Shown here piece by piece: positions 53,647 to 60,787 of a DNA stretch of 64,000 nucleotides (position 1 is the stretch's first letter; each line of letters begins with the position of its first letter). The notes beneath the pieces are model-generated. The model was not told where the DNA came from. It saw only the letters and a program-made list of their open reading frames with translations, and did not search any database. This stretch comes from TMP-7 sp038212445. GTDB lineage: Bacteria > Acidobacteriota > Terriglobia > Bryobacterales > Bryobacteraceae. A program made the position numbers and the translations under genes. The stretch is from positions 124,001-188,000 of the forward strand of contig JBBQUM010000012.1 of the NCBI GenBank assembly GCA_038212445.1, read 5' to 3'.

Positions 53647-54132
53647 TTAGTTTGCCTTCTTCTTCAGCGCGTCCAGCAACTGGTCCAGTTTTTCGGGAGT
53701 AACGTGATGATGGAAATCGTAGTTGATCTGGATCGCCGGAGCCCAAGAGCATGCGCCCATGCACTCCACTTCCTCAATTGAAAATTGGCCGTCGGCAGTG
53801 ACTTCTTTGTTACCGAGGCCGAGTTTCTTGCACGTGTGCTCGTAAAGTTCCTCGCCGCCAACCAGCAGGCAGGAGATGTTGGTGCACACCTGCACGTGGT
53901 ATTTCCCCATCGGTTTGCGATGGAGCATTGAGTAGTAACCCACCACCTCTTCCACTTGGAGAGGCGTAACGCCACAGCGCTTCGCCACTTCGGCAACGAG
54001 TTCGCTCGTGATCGACCCCACCTCGTCCTGTGCGTAAATCAGCATCGGGACAACGGCGGATCGCTGCCGCCCGGGGGGGTAGCTTTCCAGCATCTTAGAG
54101 AATCGTGCTTCCAGTTCAGGAGAAAAAGTCAT
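53647..54132 (-). CDS. nuoE: NADH-quinone oxidoreductase subunit E
   Basis: Thioredoxin-like [2Fe-2S] subunit, 161 residues. Cluster N1a ligands VCTNISC and ECMGACS with C-x4-C and C-x3-C spacing. Its ATG overlaps the stop of the small ORF at 54129-54287 (ATGA), implying coupled translation. Confidence 0.96.
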   Translation of the reverse strand: MTFSPELEARFSKMLESYPPGRQRSAVVPMLIYAQDEVGSITSELVAEVAKRCGVTPLQVEEVVGYYSMLHRKPMGKYHVQVCTNISCLLVGGEELYEHTCKKLGLGNKEVTADGQFSIEEVECMGACSWAPAIQINYDFHHHVTPEKLDQLLDALKKKAN

Positions 54133-54287
54133 CTTGAATCGGTAGGTTCATGAGCCTGATCCCGGTTGGACCTCGAAGCGCCAAGCAGCCAGAACGACGC
54201 CTCGAGAAGATCAGCTGTCAAAGGAATATCGTAGCAAACCAGACCGGCAATATACGAACCGCAGCGCCCCAGGACGTGAAAATCCAC
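54129..54287 (-). CDS. unrecognised 52-codon ORF between nuoD and nuoE
   Basis: GTG start at 54287 with AGGAGA at 54292-54297, 4 nt spacer; the ribosome-binding site overlaps the nuoD stop. It encodes 52 residues, starting MDFHVLGRCGSYIAGLVCYD and ending SRSNRDQAHEPTDSR, with Cys9 and Cys18 and a moderately hydrophobic middle (IPLTADLLEASFWLLGAS). The stop overlaps the nuoE start in an ATGA, exactly like the other junctions of this operon. The whole nuoD-nuoE gap is consumed by it. No family recognised. The tight fit on both sides is the evidence for being real; conservation has not been tested. Confidence 0.5.
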   Translation of the reverse strand: MDFHVLGRCGSYIAGLVCYDIPLTADLLEASFWLLGASRSNRDQAHEPTDSR

Positions 54288-54295
54288 GCCTTCTC

Positions 54296-55528
54296 CTAGC
54301 GGTCCGTATCGCCCAAAACGAAATCCATGCTGCCGAGGCCCGCAATGGTGTCGGCGATCAGGCAGCCTTCCACCATCGGCGACAGCGCCTGCAAATTCCC
54401 GAAACTAGGCGTTCGCATATGAATGCGGTGCGGATGCGAGGTCCCGTTCGAGACGGCGTAGTAGCCGATCTCACCGCGCGGCGACTCGATGCACTGGTAA
54501 ACCTCGCCAGAGGGCACTCGATACCCTTCGGTGACAATCTTGAAGTGGTAGATGAGCGCTTCCATCTGCGTCTTCATCTTTTCGCGCTCGGGCAGCATCA
54601 TCTTCGGCGCGCTGGCCTGCCAGTCGCCTTCGGGCATACCGTCCAACGCCTGCCGGACAATCTTCGCGCTCTCGCGGAATTCGTCCAGGCGGACGCGGTA
54701 CCGGCCGTACACGTCGTTGTCTTGATGCGTGCAGACTTTGAAGTTGAACTTCTCGTAGCTCGAGTACGGCTCGGTCTTGCGGATATCAAGCGGCATGCCG
54801 GCGCCTCGAATCATGGGTCCGGTGACGCCTAGCTCGAGCATGTCGTCGAGCGAAATGTAGCCTACCTTCTTTGTGCGGCGAAGCCAGATGGGATTCTTCT
54901 CAAGCAGATCCTCGTACTCGTCCACTCGGCTGGGGAAAGTGTCGATGAACTTGCCAACCATCTTCTCCCAGCCTCGGGGAGGCTCCAGCGCCAGTCCGCC
55001 CGGGCGAATGTAGCTGGTCATCATACGCTGGCCGGAGAAGAATTCCTTGATGCGCAGAATATCTTCGCGCTCACGGAAGCAATAAAAGAAGCATGTCATC
55101 GCGCCGATGTCGAGCGCGTGGGTCCCCAGCCATACCAGGTGGCTCTCAATGCGCTGGAGTTCGGCCAGCATCACGCGCATCCACTGCGCGCGAGCCGGAA
55201 TCTCTAGTTGCATCAACTTCTCAACCGCCAGCGCGTAGCAGAGGTTATTCGAGAGATTGGCCAGATAGTCGACGCGGTCAGTCAACGTCACGCCCTGATG
55301 CCAGGTCTTGACCTCGAACTCCTTCTCGATGCCCGTGTGCAAATAACCGATGTCGGGACGCGCCTTGACGATCGTCTCGCCGTCGAGTTCGATCACGATA
55401 CGCAGTACGCCATGCGTCGACGGATGCTGCGGTCCCATGTTGAGGACCATGCGGCGTCCTTGCCCCGGTCCTGCAGCAGGCGCTTCCGCCGCAACCGGCG
55501 CATTTGTGTGATCTTCGAGTGCTTTCAT
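54296..55528 (-). CDS. nuoD: NADH-quinone oxidoreductase subunit D
   Basis: Quinone-site subunit of complex I (49-kDa), 410 residues. Conserved LNMGPQHPSTHGVLRIVIEL, DIGYLHTGIEKEFE with quinone-site histidines, and C-terminal SPRGEIGYYAVSNGTSHPHR. About 35 residues of extension before the core (ALEDHTNAPVAAEAPAAGPG). Lies 18 bp after nuoC. Confidence 0.97.
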   Translation of the reverse strand: MKALEDHTNAPVAAEAPAAGPGQGRRMVLNMGPQHPSTHGVLRIVIELDGETIVKARPDIGYLHTGIEKEFEVKTWHQGVTLTDRVDYLANLSNNLCYALAVEKLMQLEIPARAQWMRVMLAELQRIESHLVWLGTHALDIGAMTCFFYCFREREDILRIKEFFSGQRMMTSYIRPGGLALEPPRGWEKMVGKFIDTFPSRVDEYEDLLEKNPIWLRRTKKVGYISLDDMLELGVTGPMIRGAGMPLDIRKTEPYSSYEKFNFKVCTHQDNDVYGRYRVRLDEFRESAKIVRQALDGMPEGDWQASAPKMMLPEREKMKTQMEALIYHFKIVTEGYRVPSGEVYQCIESPRGEIGYYAVSNGTSHPHRIHMRTPSFGNLQALSPMVEGCLIADTIAGLGSMDFVLGDTDR

Positions 55529-55546
55529 GAATTCAACCTGATCGCC

Positions 55547-56035
55547 TTATTCACTCTGATAGCTGTACTTGTGGCCGTGAACCGGATAATCCTTGCGAAG
55601 CGGGTGCCCTTCCCAATCCTCCGGCATCAAAATCCGCGTCATGTCCGGATGATTGTTGAACTTGATGCCGAACATGTCGAAGACCTCGCGTTCATACCAG
55701 TCCGCGCCACGCCACACCGGCGTCACCGAATCAATTGCCGGATCCGACCCGGAAACCCTGGACTTCAAGCGGACTCGCAAATTTCGTTCGGGCGAATGCA
55801 AATGATAGACGACTTCAAAGCGGGGTTCGGCCGGATGCCAGTCCACTGCCGTCACGCCGCTCAACCGTACAAACTTTCCTTCGGTCCTCAACAAGCGGCA
55901 GACCTCGACAATCGATGCGGGGTCGATGTATAGCGTCAGTTCACCGCGATCGTCGTTAGCCTCGACAATTGCCTGCGCGAACCGCGCGTTCACTTCCTTC
56001 GCTACCGGATACTCGAGAATCTTTTCAGTGATCAA
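55547..56035 (-). CDS. nuoC: NADH-quinone oxidoreductase subunit C
   Basis: 30-kDa peripheral subunit, 162 residues. Motif WYEREVFDMFGIKFNNHPDM and GHPLRKDYPV. Start codon is TTG at 56035 with GGAGATG upstream and a 4-bp TTGA overlap with the nuoA stop, so translation is coupled. No nuoB between it and nuoA. Confidence 0.96.
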   Translation of the reverse strand: MITEKILEYPVAKEVNARFAQAIVEANDDRGELTLYIDPASIVEVCRLLRTEGKFVRLSGVTAVDWHPAEPRFEVVYHLHSPERNLRVRLKSRVSGSDPAIDSVTPVWRGADWYEREVFDMFGIKFNNHPDMTRILMPEDWEGHPLRKDYPVHGHKYSYQSE

Positions 56036-56424
56036 GGCTTTTCATCTCCACGCGCACCCGACCAGTCGAGCGCTCCCTTTTTCCAGACGTAGAAGAACCC
56101 CACCAGCACCAGCACGATGAAGATCAGCATCTCGAAAAAGCCGAACAGCTTCAGGTGGCGGTAAACCACTGCCCACGGATAAAGGAAGACGGCTTCAATG
56201 TCGAACAGGATGAAGATCATCCCGACGAGAAAAAATTTTACGCTGAAACGTTCACGCGCCGAGCCGGTAGGCGCCATGCCCGATTCGTACGGCGTGTCCT
56301 TGAGCGGGCTCTTGGCGCGCTTGCCGAGCAAGGCGGAAACGCCGATCAGTCCCGCTGCAATGGCCATCGCGATGAGCGCTTGGACCAGCACCGGAAAGTA
56401 AACCTCGATTTGGTTGGTTGGCAT
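56032..56424 (-). CDS. nuoA: NADH-quinone oxidoreductase subunit A
   Basis: Three-helix membrane subunit, 130 residues. Conserved ESGMAPTGSARERFSVKFFL and FILFDIEAVFLYPWAV. First gene of the operon; promoter must lie in or before the 41-bp gap to the divergent thiS, where a TATATT-type box is seen (56460-56465 on the minus strand). Confidence 0.97.
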   Translation of the reverse strand: MPTNQIEVYFPVLVQALIAMAIAAGLIGVSALLGKRAKSPLKDTPYESGMAPTGSARERFSVKFFLVGMIFILFDIEAVFLYPWAVVYRHLKLFGFFEMLIFIVLVLVGFFYVWKKGALDWSGARGDEKP

Positions 56425-56465
56425 GGAGACTTAAGGAAAGGCGATCAGCCCTATAGTCGAATATA

Positions 56466-56723
56466 ATGAGGGTGGTGACGGAGTGTCAAACCAGCAGCGC
56501 CGGTTCCCCGCAAACAAATGAGATCGAAATTGTCATAAACGGGGAAACACGGCGCGTTCCCGACGGTCTGAACGTCACGGCTTTGCTCGGCTGGTTGAAG
56601 ATTGATCCGTCACGCGTCGCGGTTGAACTGAATCGCAGTATCGTCCGGCAGCCGGAGTGGCTTTCGACAGCGGTTCCCGGCGGATCGAGCCTCGAAATCG
56701 TGCAGTTCGTCGGCGGCGGTTGA
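56466..56723 (+). CDS. thiS: sulfur carrier protein ThiS
   Basis: Ubiquitin-like sulfur donor in thiamine thiazole synthesis, 85 residues. Core IEIVINGETRRVPDGLNVTA then VAVELNRSIV and the C-terminal VQFVGGG, ending Gly-Gly. The core starts only at residue 19, so the first 18 residues are an unusual extension; a perfect TATAAT at 56462-56467 overlaps the ATG, so either this is not the real start (GTG at 56475 is possible) or the box is not used. No thiG, thiF or thiE in the window. Confidence 0.8.
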   Translation: MRVVTECQTSSAGSPQTNEIEIVINGETRRVPDGLNVTALLGWLKIDPSRVAVELNRSIVRQPEWLSTAVPGGSSLEIVQFVGGG

Positions 56724-56751
56724 GAGTACGAAAGAGTGTCCGGATTTCCTA

Positions 56752-56779
56752 TTGACACTCGCTGGAAGTTGGATACAAT
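56752..56779 (+). promoter_or_regulatory. sigma-70-type promoter before the MerR gene
   Basis: TTGACA (56752-56757), 16-nt spacer, TACAAT (56774-56779), 45 bp before the MerR ATG at 56824. Consensus-like in both boxes; the short spacer is typical of promoters controlled by MerR regulators, which favour longer 19-nt spacers, so self-control is not implied. Confidence 0.55.
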
Positions 56780-56823
56780 CTGGTAGGTTCCCAGAATAAA
56801 ATCGGAAACGTGAGCGGCCATTC

Positions 56824-57324
56824 ATGTTCAAAACAAAAAAGACCCGTCCTGAAGCTACTCCGACCAAAAGCTTCACCAGCAGCGAGGTCTCGCGCATCGC
56901 ACAGGTCAGCTTGAGACAGCTCCAGTGGTGGGATGAGCGGAAAGTTGTTTCGCCGCAGCACGAGGGGCACAAGCGGGTCTATAATCCCGAGGAAGTAATC
57001 GAGATTACAGTCATCGCCGAATTGCGCCGGAAGGGATTTTCGCTGCAGAAAATCCGCCGCGTGCTTCGATTCCTCCAAAAGGAAATGGACCGCCGTCTGG
57101 GCGACGTGATGTCCTCGGACAGCGATCTCCACCTGGTGACCGACGGCAAGTCGATTTACCTCGAGGAGCAGTCGGATCGCATCATCGACATCCTCAAGAA
57201 CGCCCGTCAGCCCATGTTCCTGGTCTGCGTCACTGACCAGGTGCGACGCCTGAACGAGCCGGCGAAGAAGCCTGTGCGCGCCGCCGAAGCCGGAACCGCG
57301 GTCCGCCGTGCCCGCATCGGCTAG
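56824..57324 (+). CDS. MerR-family transcriptional regulator
   Basis: 166 residues. Winged-helix MerR domain about 17-85 (FTSSEVSRIAQVSLRQLQWW, KVVSPQHEGHKRVYNPEEVI) and a helical dimerisation region with KGFSLQKIRRVLRFLQKEM. C-terminal DNA-free region not assigned to an effector class and contains a single Cys (VCVTDQ). Target unknown; convergent with the SDR gene. Confidence 0.88.
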   Translation: MFKTKKTRPEATPTKSFTSSEVSRIAQVSLRQLQWWDERKVVSPQHEGHKRVYNPEEVIEITVIAELRRKGFSLQKIRRVLRFLQKEMDRRLGDVMSSDSDLHLVTDGKSIYLEEQSDRIIDILKNARQPMFLVCVTDQVRRLNEPAKKPVRAAEAGTAVRRARIG

Positions 57325-57334
57325 GCTGCCGGCC

Positions 57335-58171
57335 TCACCATTTGTCGATGTAAATCGGATTCTCGGGAGCATGCCCTTCGCACCAGTAACGGTCGAAGTT
57401 CGTCACGCCCGCGAGTTCGCTCAACACTTCCTCATCCAGTAACTCGCGACCCGTATACGACGCTGGTTCCCGTCCGAATATCGCCAGGCTCGCATCACAT
57501 AGAATTTCCGGAGTTCGCCATTGCGAGCGGTCGCCCATCTTCCAGTTGATCGAGGCCTGGCTTTCAATGATCGTCCGCGGCCATAGCGTATTGGCGGCGA
57601 TGTTGTCAGCGCGGTGCTCCTCGGCTAGGCCGATCGCCAGCCTCGACATCCCCAGTTTCGAAATCATGTACCCCACCTTGCCGGGCGACGGATCCAGGCT
57701 CAGCTTCGGACACATATTCAGGATGTGCCCCCAGCGTTGCTTCACCATGTGCGGCAGGCAGTAGTACGCGGTGACATATGCCGCCCGGACGTTCACCGCC
57801 ATCATTAAATCGAAACGCTTGGGAGGAGTGTTCAGAATCGGCTGCGTCCAAATGGCGCCGGCGTTGTTCACCAGAATATCCACCCGACCCAGTTCCGCCA
57901 CCGTCTGTTCCACCATCGCCCGGACTGCGGCTTCGTCGCGAACGTCGGTCGGAATCGCCAGCGCACGCCGCCCAGCCGCGCGAACCGCGTCCGCCGTCTC
58001 GTGAATCGACCCGGGCAACTTCTCGGTGGACGCCTCGCTCTTCGACGCCACTACGACATCCGCCCCCGCCTCCGCCAACCGGATAGCCAGCGCCTTTCCA
58101 ATTCCCCGGCTAGCTCCGGTTACAATGGCAACACGGCCAGTCAAGTTCGGGTGCAGGGCATCTGAATTCAT
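57335..58171 (-). CDS. short-chain dehydrogenase/reductase (HSDL2-like)
   Basis: NAD(P)-dependent oxidoreductase, about 278 residues. Nucleotide motif TGASRGIGKA, NNAGAIW, catalytic Tyr-Lys YMISK; the usual Ser before it is at LNMCPKLSLD, so the active site may be atypical (Ser replaced or shifted). The C-terminal part (EGHAPENPIYIDKW) resembles the hydroxysteroid-dehydrogenase-like 2 group. ATG at 58171; 58183 is an alternative. Divergent from rpmI. Confidence 0.88.
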   Translation of the reverse strand: MNSDALHPNLTGRVAIVTGASRGIGKALAIRLAEAGADVVVASKSEASTEKLPGSIHETADAVRAAGRRALAIPTDVRDEAAVRAMVEQTVAELGRVDILVNNAGAIWTQPILNTPPKRFDLMMAVNVRAAYVTAYYCLPHMVKQRWGHILNMCPKLSLDPSPGKVGYMISKLGMSRLAIGLAEEHRADNIAANTLWPRTIIESQASINWKMGDRSQWRTPEILCDASLAIFGREPASYTGRELLDEEVLSELAGVTNFDRYWCEGHAPENPIYIDKW

Positions 58172-58231
58172 CGGTGACCCCATGTTATACTACGGAGGTC
58201 AGCGAGTACCGCTGGCGACCACAGGACATTT

Positions 58232-58426
58232 ATGCCCAAAATGAAGACCCATAAGGGTGCATCCAAGCGCTTCAAGAAGACCGGGACTGGTAAGATCGTC
58301 CGCCACCACGCGGGCGCCCGCCACATCCTGACCTCGAAGAAGCGTTCGCGCAAACGCCGCCTCGTTCAAGGCGTCGTGGTTGACCCTGCCAACGCACCTG
58401 CCATCAAGGTGATGCTGCCTTACTAG
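58232..58426 (+). CDS. rpmI: 50S ribosomal protein L35
   Basis: 64 residues, very basic, KMKTHKGASKRFKKTGTGKI and the C-terminal core. AGGA 6 nt before the ATG. infC, the usual upstream neighbour, is not here: an SDR gene diverges instead. A TATACT box at 58186-58191 is a possible -10 element. Confidence 0.96.
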   Translation: MPKMKTHKGASKRFKKTGTGKIVRHHAGARHILTSKKRSRKRRLVQGVVVDPANAPAIKVMLPY

Positions 58427-58506
58427 GCAGTTTGATTTAGTGGTGTAGACAGGCGCTGCACGTGCCTGATCGGCCCACGAAGTGACACACTCTAAAGGAG
58501 AAAAAC

Positions 58507-58863
58507 GTGCCGAGAGTTAAACGTGGTACACATCGCCGCGCAAATCGCAAAAAGACACTTGCGCGCGCATCTGGATTCTTTCTAACCAAGAGCAAGCTCT
58601 ATCGCGCCGCTCAGGAAGCGGTTGAGAAAGCGCTTCGATATGGTTACGTAGGACGTAAGCACAAAAAGCGCAGCTACCGTTCGCTTTGGATCATACGCAT
58701 CGGCGCTGTCTGCCGTACCGAGGGCATGTCGTACAGCAAGTTTATGGGCGGCCTCAATAAAGCAGGCATCGAGCTGAATCGCAAGATCCTCGCCGACCTC
58801 GCAGCCAATGATGAAGGCGCCTTCCGCCAGTTGATCGACAAGGCTAAGGCCGCGCTCGCCTAA
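58507..58863 (+). CDS. rplT: 50S ribosomal protein L20
   Basis: 118 residues, PRVKRGTHRRANRKKTLARA and GRKHKKRSYRSLWIIRI. GTG start with AAAGGAG at 58494-58500. An 80-bp gap to rpmI contains a small CAGGC/GCCTG stem that could be the autoregulatory L20 site, but this is weak. Followed 17 bp later by the zapB-like gene. Confidence 0.97.
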   Translation: MPRVKRGTHRRANRKKTLARASGFFLTKSKLYRAAQEAVEKALRYGYVGRKHKKRSYRSLWIIRIGAVCRTEGMSYSKFMGGLNKAGIELNRKILADLAANDEGAFRQLIDKAKAALA

Positions 58864-58880
58864 CAATCGGAGACATTGAA

Positions 58881-59150
58881 ATGGCTGTAATCGCCAACGA
58901 AACCGAGATCGACTCCCTCAGTTCTCTCGAGGAGCGGATCACTCGTGCCGTCGAATTGGTCACCGCTCTCAAGCAGCAGAACGATCAGCTCGCGGCGAAG
59001 CTAGCAGCTGCTGAAAGCGCGCGCGATGCCGCTATCGCCCAGTCTCACACGTCGGTGGACGAGCTGGAAAGCCTGCGCACCGAGCGCAAACAGGTCCGGA
59101 CGCGCATCGAGAAGTTGCTTGGCCAAATGGATCTGTTGAGCGCCCAGTAG
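58881..59150 (+). CDS. coiled-coil protein, ZapB-like
   Basis: 89 residues, nearly all one alpha-helix with heptad repeats (LSSLEERITRAVELVTALKQ, QLAAKLAAAESARDA). Size and coiled coil match ZapB, and it is followed by zapA with 7 bp between, the arrangement of divisome accessory genes. Assignment is by shape and neighbourhood rather than motif. Confidence 0.6.
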   Translation: MAVIANETEIDSLSSLEERITRAVELVTALKQQNDQLAAKLAAAESARDAAIAQSHTSVDELESLRTERKQVRTRIEKLLGQMDLLSAQ

Positions 59151-59157
59151 TCAGCTT

Positions 59158-59454
59158 ATGGACCCCACACCGGCCGCCAAACAGCAGGTTCGGGTCACCA
59201 TCTACAACCAGACCTTCACCATCGTAACGTCCGACGACCCCGCTGAGGTGGAACGCCTCGCCGGCGTCGTCGACGATCTCATGCGCTCCTACGCGAAGTC
59301 GGGAAACATCGACACCACTCGCGCAGCTGTGCTAGCCTGCCTGCACCTCGCCGATCAACTCCGCACCATCGAGCATGACCTCGCCGATCTAAAGAAGCGC
59401 GTCGAAAGCAAGTCCCGCCAATTCTCCGAACTTCTCGATCAGGCGATCGATTAA
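59158..59454 (+). CDS. zapA: cell division protein ZapA
   Basis: 98 residues. N-terminal beta part (VRVTIYNQTFTIVTSDDPAE) and helical part with ACLHLADQLRTIEHDLADL, typical of ZapA, which promotes Z-ring bundling. 6S RNA, often downstream of zapA, is not seen: the gap to the next gene is 33 bp. Confidence 0.88.
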   Translation: MDPTPAAKQQVRVTIYNQTFTIVTSDDPAEVERLAGVVDDLMRSYAKSGNIDTTRAAVLACLHLADQLRTIEHDLADLKKRVESKSRQFSELLDQAID

Positions 59455-59487
59455 CCCTTCCTCACATCGATATAATCCAACCAGCCG

Positions 59488-60727
59488 ATGTCAGGCGTCA
59501 TTATGTCCTTGCTCGGCCTTCTGTTCACCGCTCAGGTACTTGCCGGGCAGAATACTTCCTGTGTGATTCGCACGGAATCACCCGTTTTCCCACCCTATGA
59601 GTGGGGCGCCGAGAAGACCGGCGAAGTGGAAGTTGAGGTCCACCTCGATGCAGATGGGTCGGTGAAGGCGACGGTTCCAGAAACCGGAGACGAATTCGAC
59701 GCCGAAGCCATTCGCCTTGCGCGGCACGCGGCATTTTCTGCGGAGTGCTACGGAAAGCGTTTTATGCTTCGGTTTCGGTTTACCTTCCGAGACGAACGGG
59801 AGACGCACCGGACCGCGCAGGTTGTAGTAGACGCCGGCGACGTCATCACGGTCTCCGTCAATCGTCCCGGCTCAATCTGCGATAAACCGATCTACACGGA
59901 GGCCGAGGCCGCCGAGAGTTACGGCCGAGGTTTTAAGCTCTCAGCCGACCGGGACTACGTCCAAGCCATTCGCTGCCTCGACCTTAAAACTCGGATTGGC
60001 GCCCGATGCGGGTGCTTATATCGAGAGAGGGATTGCGCGGCGAAAATCGGGGCAACTGGAGGCCGCGCTGGAAGACTACGACTCAGCCCTTCCACTGCGC
60101 CCCCAATACTGGGTGGCGCACTTCGATCGTGGCAATCTCTATCGTGACCTGGGGCGGGATGGTGAAGCGATCCGGGATTACAGTGAAGCAATCCGACTGA
60201 ATCCGCGGCAAACGGAGGCCTACGGCAATCGGGGGCTAATCTACCTCGCGCTAGGTAACTTCCATCTGGCGCTCGAGGATTTCAATAAGATTCTCGCGCG
60301 CCATCCTGAAGACCGGCATGCCTACATCTGCCGGGGAGCGACTTATGCGGAGATGGGGCAGGCGGCACGGGCGGTGGAGGATCTCGATCAGGCCATCGCA
60401 CTCGGGCCAAACGAGGCGGATGGCTACAACAATCGAGCCGCGGCCTATTCGACTCTGCGAGAGTTCCACCGTGCGCTCGCGGATTACAACAGAGCGCTGG
60501 AACTGGTCCCCAGTTACCTGGAGTCGCTCACCGGCCGGGCTGAGGTCTATAGAAGTTTAGAAAAGTATGATCTCGCGGAAGCCGATCTTACAACCATCAT
60601 TCGCTTGCATCCTAAGTCGGCTTGGGCGTACCAGGCACGCGGACAGCTCCGGAAGGTCAAAGGCGATTCAGAGGGCGCCCAAGCGGACCAGGACCGTGCG
60701 GCGGCGCTCGCGCGCGAACAGAAATAG
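59488..60727 (+). pseudogene. TonB_C domain/TPR protein with a frameshift
   Basis: Two frames that together make a single protein. The first (59488-about 59989) starts with a signal peptide (SLLGLLFTAQVLAG) and a TonB C-terminal-like domain (GEVEVEVHLDADGSVKATVP, FDAEAIRLARHAAFSAECYG). The second (from about 59990 to 60727) contains six TPR units (AYIERGIARRKSGQLEAALE, YLALGNFHLALEDFNKIL and others). The junction is at CTT-AAAA-CTC: removing one A gives AIRCLDLKLGLAPDAGAY without interruption. Both halves look well preserved, so the frameshift is recent, a sequence error, or a slip site. Upstream alternatives for the start are ATG 59488 or 59503. Confidence 0.75.
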
Positions 60728-60732
60728 TTACC

Positions 60733-60773
60733 CAAAGAAAAAGGCCGGCCCGCGGGTGGCGCGGAGCCGGCCT
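60733..60773 (-). terminator. intrinsic terminator of the minus-strand TonB receptor gene
   Basis: On the minus strand the arms AGGCCGGC (60773-60766) and GCCGGCCT (60749-60742) pair perfectly and are followed by TTTTCTTT. It lies 15 bp past the TonB receptor stop and between two converging genes, so it may also slow the plus-strand transcript, though there is no T-run on that side. Confidence 0.75.
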
Positions 60774-60787
60774 CCTGCTATTGCTTG

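Noticed and set aside
54129..54287. Small ORF as a nuoI or nuoB relic
   Set aside because: No ferredoxin Cys pattern or NuoB motif is visible; it cannot be assigned to either.
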